64,000 bases of DNA from DATKFM01 sp963851215. GTDB lineage: Bacteria > Pseudomonadota > Alphaproteobacteria > Dongiales > Dongiaceae. Below the pieces are notes generated by a model, which had not been told where the DNA came from, made no database searches, and worked only from the letters and a program-made list of their open reading frames with translations. Location of the stretch: the NCBI GenBank assembly GCA_963851215.1, contig CAWKOG010000014.1:372001-436000 (forward strand). Reading direction: 5' to 3'. A program made the position numbers and the translations under genes. Within the stretch, counting starts at the first letter, position 1, and every line of letters starts with the position of its first letter. This document shows, piece after piece, positions 46,863-54,627 of the stretch.

Positions 46863-46945
46863 GCGCACGTGACGGGGAATCGCATCGGACTTAAGATCCG
46901 AGGTCCCACAATGGCTTGCGGGTTCAAGTCCCGCCGTGCGCACCA
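46863..46945 (+). tRNA. tRNA-Leu(UAA), with a shortened D arm
   Basis: Acceptor GCGCACG / CGTGCGC, anticodon stem TCGGA / TCCGA with loop CTTAAGA (anticodon TAA), a long variable arm (GGTCCCACAATGGCTT), T arm GCGGG-TTCAAGT-CCCGC, discriminator A and an encoded CCA: 83 bases in all. The D region (ACGGGGAATCGCA) lacks several bases, including the conserved GG of the loop, so the fold is not that of a standard tRNA. It may be non-functional or an element-borne variant. Confidence 0.65.
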
Positions 46946-47139
46946 TTGAAAAGACAGGATTAGGGTTAGCCGGCAACCACCAGGCAACCTCGCGGCCCTA
47001 GTCGTCCTTGCGAGTTAAGAAGCTTTTTTGGGGAGTTCAAGAATCGCGTTGTTAATCCCGACCAGCAAGGGCCGGTGGCGGAGCGTCCGCAATTGGCGTG
47101 AGCGCAGCTTTTCACGGCGCGTGCTAGGAGGCAGGGTTG

Positions 47140-47400
47140 ATGGTCATACGTACTCGCTCGGAGCGGGCTTTTGCTCATCTTCAGCGCCAGTTCGTTGCTG
47201 ACGCAGAATGCCGTGACAAATGGACAAGTGCGTTCACTGACGGTGAAGTTGCCTGTGAAGAGTTGAGGGCGTTACATCTGCTGCTTCATGGCCTTTGGGC
47301 ATTTAAGGTCGATAATGCGGGTGCGCGTACTGATCTTGTCTTTCAGGAGCCGTTGGGAGCCTTTCTGATCAGGAGTGATACGCTGAAGGCATCGTATTGA
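47140..47400 (+). CDS. Hypothetical small protein, 86 aa
   Basis: Starts MVIRTRSERAFAHLQRQF and includes WTSAFTDGEVACEELRALH. A strong AGGAGG lies 9-14 bases before ATG 47140, a clear sign of translation. Its TGA overlaps the next ATG (TGATG). No family recognised; it lies in the accessory segment after the tRNA. Confidence 0.5.
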   Translation: MVIRTRSERAFAHLQRQFVADAECRDKWTSAFTDGEVACEELRALHLLLHGLWAFKVDNAGARTDLVFQEPLGAFLIRSDTLKASY

Positions 47401-47796
47401 TGGAATGGAAGGTCTCGAGATCCGACACAAAAGCGCAGCCGAAATTTGCGCGCACGGCCCTTCCAGGCGAGATACTGGATCAAATCACCTTTAAGGGAGA
47501 AACGCTGCGCGTGCTTTCCCTGATAGCGCCTCATCCGGCCTCGCACGAACGTCGACCTGTTGGCGGCGCTCGATTTCTTTTTCCTGCTCATTCGGTCCAT
47601 GCTGGGAAGATATGGCGACAGGGCCCCAGATGCTTGGAGTTGGCTTCTGCCGACAATCATGCCGACGCTGTCGCTCGTGATCGGTGCGCTTGCTATGGAC
47701 TCTCATGTCCGGAGAGGATCAGAAGTGGCCGTGCCCAAAACGCCCTTACTCCGTCCGCTTACCCTTAATAGTGGTCACACACTTGCCATGGTCTAA
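47400..47796 (+). pseudogene. Possible frame-disrupted membrane protein
   Basis: The first frame from ATG 47400 reads MEWKVSRSDTKAQPKFARTA and then a plausible LPGEILDQITFKGETLRVL. A second frame from about 47540 gives a membrane hairpin: LLAALDFFFLLIRSMLG and WSWLLPTIMPTLSLVIGALA, ending at 47796. A single shift between them would give one protein of about 130 residues. It follows the 86-aa gene with overlapping stop and start. Function unknown; the frames may also be unrelated. Confidence 0.35.
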
Positions 47797-47822
47797 TATC
47801 CGCTATGTGCCAGGACCGGACC
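47727..47822. repeat. Dispersed repeat, copy D (most diverged)
   Basis: Shares CGTCCGCTTACCCTTAATAG and ATGTGCCAGGACCGGAC with the copies at 49.2, 54.3 and 56.6 kb. It covers the end of the preceding disrupted reading frame. Confidence 0.5.
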
Positions 47823-47876
47823 TCGGGCGCAAGCGAAGGGGACGAATCCTCTCTGCTAGTAAGAGCAACAGTCCCG

Positions 47877-49088
47877 TCAGCACCGCATGGTAATTTGCTC
47901 GACTTCCAACTCCAGTTTCGGCTTCCACTTCCGCGCCAACCGCTGCGCTTCCTCGATTTGCGCCGGAGTCATTTTTCCGGCTACGAGGTCACGGTTTTTG
48001 ATAGCAATGGTTTGAACCTCTCCTGTCGTGTCGCCAGCCGCTGCGAGGCTGAACCAAACGTGAGCTTGCACTAAGTTCTTCTGCACACCATGGCCGACGT
48101 AATACATGCCACCGAGATTGAACTGCGCGAACACATTGCCCTGATCAGCAGCTCTTCGGTGCCACTTCGCGGCTGTGGCGTAGTCTTGTGGTACACCTTC
48201 GCCATTGTTGTACATGACGCCCAGATTCACCTGAGACCCGGCGAGACCCTGATCGGCCGCCTTGCGGTACCATTTGACCGCCTCAGCGTCATTTGTCGGC
48301 AAACCCATACCATCGTCATACATCCGGCCAATGGCTTGCTGCGCAAACACCTCGCCTTGCGCTGCCGCTTTGCGGTACCATTTCAATGCCTCCGTGTAGT
48401 CCTTTGGCACCCCTAAGGCCTCCAAATACATCTCACCGAGATTGCTCTGCGCGAGGGCATTTCCTTTGTCAGTTGCCGTTCTGATCCATTTCGCCGCCTC
48501 GGCGTAGTTCTGGGAAACGCCTTCACCGTCGCGATACATCAAACCTAGGCCGCGTTCAGCCTCGCAGTACCCCTGGTCAGCGGCCTTGCGTAACCATCGC
48601 AACGCCTCGGCGTCGTCCTGTCGCACACCCTGACCAAGATGATACATGGCAAAGAGATTATACTGTGCGTCGGCGTGCCCCTGCTCGGCAGCCTTGCGGT
48701 ACCACTTGGCTGCGGCGGCGTAGTCTTGTGGTACACCTTCGCCATGGTCGTAGATTTCGGCGAGGTTGATTTGGGCCCACGCCTGGCCTTGCTCCGCCAG
48801 ACGATGGCAGGCGGACACCGCCTTTGCCGGGTTGGTCTTCAGCAGCGTCTTGGCGTTCTTGCAGTCTTCGACATCGCCAGCAAAAACTGAACTTGGCGAC
48901 AAGAAAAGCGAAAGTGCCAAGGCGAGTCGCAGCACCGCAAAAATCTGCTCGCGGTGGTGGCTTAGGAGACCGAGGACGCCCTTCCGCCCCTCCTTCAACG
49001 CCGCCAGGGTGCCCGCCTCGTCGTGCTCCATGAGGCGGCTATAGCCGACGACGTCAGTGGCAAGGATTGCAGCAAGACGGCGTTCCAT
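47877..49088 (-). CDS. Chimeric protein: truncated adenylate/guanylate-cyclase start joined to an exported Sel1-repeat protein
   Basis: 403 residues. Residues 1-32 are the typical start of rhizobial class III cyclases (MERRLAAILATDVVGYSRLM), but the catalytic domain is then lost. Residues 53-70 form a signal-peptide-like hydrophobic segment (LRLALALSLFLSPSSVFA), now internal. From about 95 onward come seven Sel1 repeats of about 36 residues (AQINLAEIYDHGEGVPQDYA, KWYRKAAEQGHADAQYNL). The Sel1 part alone would be a normal periplasmic scaffold. The junction looks like a rearrangement that placed a cyclase start ahead of the old Sel1 gene. An upstream start at 49355 exists but runs through a dispersed repeat. 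Confidence 0.8.
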   Translation of the reverse strand: MERRLAAILATDVVGYSRLMEHDEAGTLAALKEGRKGVLGLLSHHREQIFAVLRLALALSLFLSPSSVFAGDVEDCKNAKTLLKTNPAKAVSACHRLAEQGQAWAQINLAEIYDHGEGVPQDYAAAAKWYRKAAEQGHADAQYNLFAMYHLGQGVRQDDAEALRWLRKAADQGYCEAERGLGLMYRDGEGVSQNYAEAAKWIRTATDKGNALAQSNLGEMYLEALGVPKDYTEALKWYRKAAAQGEVFAQQAIGRMYDDGMGLPTNDAEAVKWYRKAADQGLAGSQVNLGVMYNNGEGVPQDYATAAKWHRRAADQGNVFAQFNLGGMYYVGHGVQKNLVQAHVWFSLAAAGDTTGEVQTIAIKNRDLVAGKMTPAQIEEAQRLARKWKPKLELEVEQITMRC

Positions 49089-49166
49089 TGCAGATTTGAC
49101 CTGGCAGCACGACGTTACGATTCGCAATATCCTAGGCCCGAAATGGTGCAATGACGAGTCCGCTTT

Positions 49167-49266
49167 GGGGTCAAAAGGCGCCGTGTCAGTCGGGCCTTCG
49201 ATTCGTCCGCTTAGCCCGCAATAGCAGTCGTTCCCCAACGGCACGGGACCGTCCGCAAAGTGCCAA
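49167..49266. repeat. Dispersed repeat, copy A
   Basis: About 100 bases beginning GGGGTCAAAAGGCGCCGTGT, with CAATAGCAGTCG and AACGGCACGGGACCG inside. Closest to copy C at 56627-56730. Confidence 0.65.
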
Positions 49267-49580
49267 TAGCTGCTTGGCCTCATAGCGGCGTCAGAAGCAC
49301 TGCATATCCAGATGACGCGCTTCCGCATCGGTGAGGCTGCAACAGAACGGGACATGCTTCAGCATTTCCAATGGTCGTGTCATGGTTCTGGTTCCCGCGC
49401 AGTAGCCGCATGCCGATGCTCCTCCGGTCGCATACCTTCGACGCGGCTACCATCTCTGCTGATGGTAGTCGGCTCTACTGATGGTAGTCGGCAAGTGCCC
49501 TTTCAAGGGGCAACGCCGGCGTGTGTGCGCACGTGCGACCGCAAGTCAACGACCGGTCAGCCGGCGTCGAGGTCACGGAA

Positions 49581-49598
49581 GTGTGATCTGAATCACAC
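49581..49598. promoter_or_regulatory. CRP-like palindromic site
   Basis: GTGTGATCTGAATCACAC: TGTGA-N6-TCACA, a perfect match to the CRP/CAP consensus half-sites. It lies about 455 bases before the RTX-type gene and 490 after the Sel1 start. A Crp/Fnr-type regulator is encoded at 63.1 kb. Whether either uses the site is unknown. Confidence 0.5.
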
Positions 49599-50051
49599 TG
49601 ATACGGAATTTTCTCTGCGCGGAACGAAACGCAACAATCGGACTCGTCTTTTGACGGACCGTCCGACGCCTTTTGACAGCCTTGTGACGGCTTCTGACTA
49701 CGTTATCGCCGACGTGATCCACGAGGCGAAGGTGCCGGTGGAATAATTCACTAAGGCGAGGTGTCAATTCGAGCAGCAGTACGAGCGGGCCACGTTTTTG
49801 TGACGGAGCGCACACTCGCAGAAAGCAGGTGCGCTGAAGGACATTCATGGAAAGCAAGTTCATGCACGGAACATTGAAGCCTTTCGTTCTCATGTATGAC
49901 AGGCGACGTCGCGTCGCCGGAAGCAACTGAGACAGTTCACAGCGTCAATCGAAATAGTTCTTTTCCATTTGCTCGCGCATGAGCGAGCGCCGCTCCCGGC
50001 CGTTCGCGGGAGGCCTCGCCACGCGCGTCCTTCAGAAAGGGTTGAGATCCC

Positions 50052-53000
50052 ATGGCCATTACCGCCTCTTTCGATGTCACCACCGGCGTGCTGAGCATCT
50101 TCAGCGACAACCTCAACAACACCGTCACCGTCAGCCGCGATGCCGCCGGCAATATCCTCGCGAACGGCGGCGCCATCGCTATCGTGGGCGGCACGCCGAC
50201 GGTCGCAAACACCATCTCGATCCAGGCGTTCGGGCTGGGCAGCGCCGACAACCTCCAGCTTGACCAGACGAACGGGGCGCTGCCGGCCACGAACCTTTTT
50301 GGCGGAAACGGCAACGACACCGCCATCGGCGGCGCCGGCAGCGACCAGCTTTCCGGTGAGGGCGGCAACGACGTCCTCAACGGCGCTGGCGGCTTCGACA
50401 CCCTGTTCGGCGGCGCGGGCAACGACACGCTCACCGGCGGAGACGCTGACGACCAGGTCTTCGGCCAAGGCGGCAACGACCTCATGATCTGGAATCCCGG
50501 CGACGACACCGACCTGTTCGAGGGCGGCGCCGATATCGACACCGCCCAGGTCAACGGCGGCAATGGCGCGGAGGTCTTCACCGCCACCGCCAACGGCACG
50601 CGCGTGCGCTTCGACCGCCTCGACCCGGCACCCTTCAGTATCGACATCGGCACCACCGAGAAACTCGTCGTCAATGCCAACGGTGGCGACGACGTCTTCT
50701 CCACTACCGGCGACCTGAGCCCGCTCATCCAACTCACCGTCGACGGCGGCGCCGGCAATGACACCCTCCTCGGCGGCAACGGCAAGGACGTGTTGCTCGG
50801 CGGCGCCGACAACGACTTCATCGATGGCCAGCAAGGCAACGACCTCGCCTTCCTCGGCACCGGCGACGACACCTTCCAGTGGGATCCCGGCGACGGCAGC
50901 GACGTGGTCGAGGGCCAGGACGGCACTGACACGATGCTGTTCAACGGCTCCGCCGGCGACGAGGTCTTCACGGCCTCCGCCAACGGCGGGCGGGTGCTCT
51001 TCACCCGCGACCTCGGCAGCATCGCCATGAACCTCAACGACGTCGAGACCATCCAGCTCAACGCCCTGGGCGGCGCCGACAAGATCATCGTCAACGAACT
51101 CACGCGCACCGACACAACGCTGGTCGACATCGACCTGGCCGCGGCGATCGGTGGCGCGACCGGCGACGGCAAGCTCGACACCGTGACCGTCAATGGCAGT
51201 AACGGCAACAACACGATCGACGTGCTGGGTGCCGGCACCAGCGTCGCCGTCGTCGGACTATCCGCTCAGGTCGACATCGGCAATACCGAGGCCACCGACC
51301 AACTCCTCGTCAACGGCCTCGGCGGCAACGACACCATCAGCGCCACGACGCTGCCTGCCGGCGTCATTCAGCTCACGATCGACGGCGGCGCCGGCAACGA
51401 CACTATCAACGGCAGCAACGGCAAGGACGTGCTGCTGGGCGGCACCAGCAACGACTTCATCGACGGCCAGCAAGGCAACGACACGGCCTTCCTCGGCGCC
51501 GGCAACGACATCTTCCAATGGGATCCGGGCGACGGCAGCGACCTGGTCGGGGGCCAGGGCGGCACCGACACCATGCTGTTCAACGGCTCCGGCGGTGACG
51601 AGATCTTCGCGGCCTCCGCCAACGGCGGGCGGGTGCTCTTCGCCCGCGACCTCGGCAGCATCGCCATGGACCTCAACGACGTCGAGACCATCCAGCTCAA
51701 CGCCCTGGGCGGTGTCGACAAAATCAGCATCGGCGAGCTCACGGGTACCGACGTCAAGCTGGTAGCCATCGATCTGGCCGCGGCGATCGGCGGCGCGGCT
51801 GGCGACGGCAAGTTCGACACCGTGACCGTCGACGGCACCAACGCCGGCAACAACATCAATCTGGCGCTGGCCGGCACGACGATCTCCGTCACGGGGCTTT
51901 CGGCTAAGGTGACGGTTGACCATGCGGATGCCACCGACACGCTCACCATCAACGCCCTCGGCGGCAACGACCGGATCGACGCCTCGAAGCTGACGGTTGG
52001 CGCGATCCAGCTGGTCGTCGATGGCGGCGCCGGAAACGACACCATCCTCGGCGGCCAAGGTAACGACACCATCCTCGGCGGCGACGGCAACGACTCCGTG
52101 TTCGGCGACGACGGCAACGACATCGCCTTCCTCGGCGCCGGGGACGACCGGTTCCGCTGGGCGCCCGGGGACGACAACGACGTGGTCGAGGGCCAGGATG
52201 GCATCGATACTCTCTTCTTCGACGGTGCCAACGTCAGTGAGAACATCGACATCGTTGCCAACGGCGAGCGGGCGCTCTTCCTCCGCAATATCGCCAACGT
52301 CGTCATGGACCTGAACGAGGTCGAGCGCATCGAGTTCAACGCCCTCGGCGGCGAGGACAACATCGTCGTCGATGATCTCTCGGGCACCGACGTCAAAGTG
52401 GTTGAGATCGACCTGGCTGCGGCGCTCAACGGCAAGGCCGCCGACGGCAAGCTCGACACCGTCACTGTCAACGCCACCATTGCCACCGACGTCGTCACCG
52501 TTTCGTCGGCTGGCGACAAGATCACGGTCGAGGGGCTTGTGGCCGATGTGATTGTCGATCACGCCGACAAGACGGACCGACTGGTCATCAACGGCCTTGG
52601 CGGCAACGACGTCTTCGATGCCAGCGGCCTGGCCGCCGGAAAGATCGGGCTGCAGGTGAACGGCGGCCTCGGCGAGGACGTCGTCATCGGCAGTGCCGGC
52701 AACGACACCGTCAATGGCGGCGACGGCAACGACGTCGCGATCCTCGGCGCCGGCAACGACCTGTTCATCTGGAACCCCGGCGACGACAATGACGTCGTTG
52801 AGGGCCGGGCCGGCATCGACACCATGCTTTTCAAGGGCGCCGACGTCGCCGAGACAATCAACATCGCCGCCGACGGCGGGCGAGTGCTTTTCACCCGCGA
52901 CATCGCCAACGTCACGATGGATCTGAACGATGTCGAGACCATCAAGTTCAATGCCCTGGGCGCCGCCGACACCATCAATGTCGGCGATCTCTCGGGCACC

Positions 53001-53660
53001 GACGCCAAGCTGGTCGACATCGATCTGGCGGCGGCGCCGGGCGGCACGGCCGGCGACCTCCAGGCCGACAGCGTGATCGTCAACGGTAGCAGCGGCAGCA
53101 ACAGCATCACGGTGGCGCTGGCCGGCACGGCGGTTTCCGTCACCGGGCTTTCGGCTAAAGTGACGGTTGACCATGCCGAAGCCGGCGACACGCTCATCGT
53201 CAACGGCCTCGGCGGCAACGATACGATCGATGCCTCGAAGCTGTCGGGCGGCGCGATCCAGCTGGTGCTCAACGGCGGTGCCGGCAACGATACCCTCACT
53301 GGCAGCGCCGGCAACGACACGATCAGGGGCGGCGCCGGCGACGACCGGATCAACGTCGGCCCGGGCAATGACAGCGTGCAGTATACGAGCACGCTCGATG
53401 GCCGCGATGTCATCAACAGCTTCGACGGCGACGCGACCGGCGGCCAGGACACGCTGGACCTCGACGCGCTGTTCGACGGGCTGAACGTGATGGACACCGC
53501 CGCCCGGACCGCGCGCGTCTCGGTCGACGACAAAGGTGGGTCGGTGAACGTCGCCGTCGACGCCGACGGCATCGCCGCCAACGGCTTCGAGCTCGTGGTG
53601 GCGACTCTGAACACGCCCGACGCGATCGCCGTCGGCCAGGACGTACTCGTGGGCAGCTAG
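50052..53660 (+). CDS. Large RTX-type (hemolysin-like calcium-binding) repeat protein, 1,202 aa
   Basis: A giant acidic, Gly/Asp/Asn-rich protein without a signal peptide, as is usual for type I secretion. Nonapeptide-like motifs GGxGxD recur (FGGNGNDTAIGGAGSD, LSGEGGNDVLNGAGG). The body consists of near-identical modules starting at 50739, 51378, 52017 and 52656, each 639 bases apart, with a shorter last one to 53268. Each module has a GNDTxxGG block, an ETIQLNALGG block and an AAAIGG block. Start ATG 50052. No secretion ABC/MFP/TolC-type genes are in the window, so it must use a remote system if it is secreted. Probable extracellular, calcium-binding surface protein. Confidence 0.88.
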   Translation: MAITASFDVTTGVLSIFSDNLNNTVTVSRDAAGNILANGGAIAIVGGTPTVANTISIQAFGLGSADNLQLDQTNGALPATNLFGGNGNDTAIGGAGSDQLSGEGGNDVLNGAGGFDTLFGGAGNDTLTGGDADDQVFGQGGNDLMIWNPGDDTDLFEGGADIDTAQVNGGNGAEVFTATANGTRVRFDRLDPAPFSIDIGTTEKLVVNANGGDDVFSTTGDLSPLIQLTVDGGAGNDTLLGGNGKDVLLGGADNDFIDGQQGNDLAFLGTGDDTFQWDPGDGSDVVEGQDGTDTMLFNGSAGDEVFTASANGGRVLFTRDLGSIAMNLNDVETIQLNALGGADKIIVNELTRTDTTLVDIDLAAAIGGATGDGKLDTVTVNGSNGNNTIDVLGAGTSVAVVGLSAQVDIGNTEATDQLLVNGLGGNDTISATTLPAGVIQLTIDGGAGNDTINGSNGKDVLLGGTSNDFIDGQQGNDTAFLGAGNDIFQWDPGDGSDLVGGQGGTDTMLFNGSGGDEIFAASANGGRVLFARDLGSIAMDLNDVETIQLNALGGVDKISIGELTGTDVKLVAIDLAAAIGGAAGDGKFDTVTVDGTNAGNNINLALAGTTISVTGLSAKVTVDHADATDTLTINALGGNDRIDASKLTVGAIQLVVDGGAGNDTILGGQGNDTILGGDGNDSVFGDDGNDIAFLGAGDDRFRWAPGDDNDVVEGQDGIDTLFFDGANVSENIDIVANGERALFLRNIANVVMDLNEVERIEFNALGGEDNIVVDDLSGTDVKVVEIDLAAALNGKAADGKLDTVTVNATIATDVVTVSSAGDKITVEGLVADVIVDHADKTDRLVINGLGGNDVFDASGLAAGKIGLQVNGGLGEDVVIGSAGNDTVNGGDGNDVAILGAGNDLFIWNPGDDNDVVEGRAGIDTMLFKGADVAETINIAADGGRVLFTRDIANVTMDLNDVETIKFNALGAADTINVGDLSGTDAKLVDIDLAAAPGGTAGDLQADSVIVNGSSGSNSITVALAGTAVSVTGLSAKVTVDHAEAGDTLIVNGLGGNDTIDASKLSGGAIQLVLNGGAGNDTLTGSAGNDTIRGGAGDDRINVGPGNDSVQYTSTLDGRDVINSFDGDATGGQDTLDLDALFDGLNVMDTAARTARVSVDDKGGSVNVAVDADGIAANGFELVVATLNTPDAIAVGQDVLVGS
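50739..53268 (+). repeat. Four long tandem coding modules of the RTX-type protein
   Basis: Units start at 50739, 51378, 52017 and 52656 (639, 639, 639 and 612 bases). Unit 1 and unit 2 are nearly the same over FIDGQQGND and DGSD blocks; units 3 and 4 diverge but keep the order of motifs. Confidence 0.75.
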
Positions 53661-53723
53661 CCCCGAGCACCTCTGACATCACAGAAAGGAGTGGCCTCAT
53701 GCACCCGAATCGAGGAGAGGCCA

Positions 53724-54100
53724 ATGGCCCGCATACTTGTGATCGATGATGATCGGCTGCTTTGCGGCACGATCGAGCTGATACTGGAGTCGGAGGGCCA
53801 CGTAGTGGTGTCGGCACGCCCGGTTACGAAGGAATGATGCGGTTTCGATCGTCTCATTTCCATCTAGTGGCCTGCGATACCTGCATAGCTCACGGCGAAG
53901 GCTTGGACACGATAAGTGAGATGCGAGACCTCTCCGCGGCTCTGCCGATCATCGCGTTCACCGAGGATCCCTGCGCCACTGATGCCGAGTATCATGCGGC
54001 CGGCCCGCCCGGCGGCATGGAGATGCTGGCCAAACGGTTCCGGCGCCAGGAGCTGGTGGCGCTCGTACGGCGGTGTCTTCATCAGGCGGCGGGCTCATGA
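53724..54100 (+). pseudogene. Broken response-regulator receiver gene
   Basis: Begins with a good receiver N-terminus (ARILVIDDDRLLCGTIELIL) after a GAGGAGAGG, but the frame stops at 53835-53837. The receiver continues in another frame (GYEGMMRFRSSHFHLVACD, then ALPIIAFTEDPCATDAEYHA) to TGA 54098-54100. The phospho-Asp (VACD) is retained, but the conserved Lys is replaced (AKRFRRQEL), and a few residues before it appear deleted. The shift is near 53816-53824. The gene is 60 bases after the RTX-type gene; it looks inactive. Confidence 0.7.
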
Positions 54101-54627
54101 CACTCGATTGGGTCGGCGATCGGACTCCTTCGGCCCGTTGGACCGAATGAGTGGCTAGATCGTCTGCAATAGGTTATCCTCGCCCCCCGGTGCGATCGCC
54201 GGAGTCCATAGGCGGAGGCTCGACGTGCAAGGCTACCGATCGTGACGAGCCAGGGAATAAGGATCGGTGCGCTGAATGTGTGGTAGGGTCAAAAACAGCC
54301 GTGTCAGCCGGATCAGCGCTACGTCGGCTTAGCCTTCAATAGCGGACGGTCCCGTGCCAATGTGGATCGACCGCAGTGTGCCAGAACCGGACAATCGGCA
54401 TGGCACCCCAGCTGCGTGCGCGTCACAAGTAGCGGATAGAGATATATGAGGGGTTGACTACAGTGCTCGCGGTTCCCTTTACGTGTTCTTGGCCGGTTGC
54501 TCATCGTTTCCAGCAGACCTTACCCATGACAATGCCAACTCCTCCGAACCGGTCGGCCGGTCAGTTGTGTACCCTTCCAGATCAGGCTTAGACTTGGCGT
54601 CCTGCGGTCGCAGTCGAAGGAAAGCCA
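54101..54627. other. Gene-poor stretch with repeat copy B
   Basis: About 530 bases before the asparagine-synthase-family gene. The dispersed repeat occupies 54285-54390; the rest shows no supported gene. Confidence 0.45.
54285..54390. repeat. Dispersed repeat, copy B
   Basis: Begins AGGGTCAAAAACAGCCGTGT and contains CGTCGGCTTAGCCTTCAATA and GTGTGCCAGAACCGGAC, aligned with copies A, C and D. Confidence 0.6.

Larger units (their letters stand above)
49089..50051. other. Long non-coding stretch with repeat copy A and a CRP-like palindrome
   Basis: About 960 bases between the Sel1 chimera and the RTX-type gene. It contains the dispersed repeat (49167-49266), two direct copies of a 15-base sequence (CTGATGGTAGTCGGC near 49455 and 49473), and the palindrome at 49581-49598. 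I find no reliable gene. Confidence 0.5.

Noticed and set aside
49312..49746. A forward frame of 144 codons before the RTX-type gene
   Set aside because: It runs through the direct repeats and the palindrome, has no good start and shows no protein-like composition.
51258..53174. A minus-strand frame of 638 codons over the RTX-type gene
   Set aside because: An antisense shadow that keeps open because of the periodic Gly/Asp codons; no start signal or domain.
50735..53300. Possible CRISPR-like periodicity
   Set aside because: The regular units are long protein-coding modules, with no short repeats and spacers or cas genes nearby.
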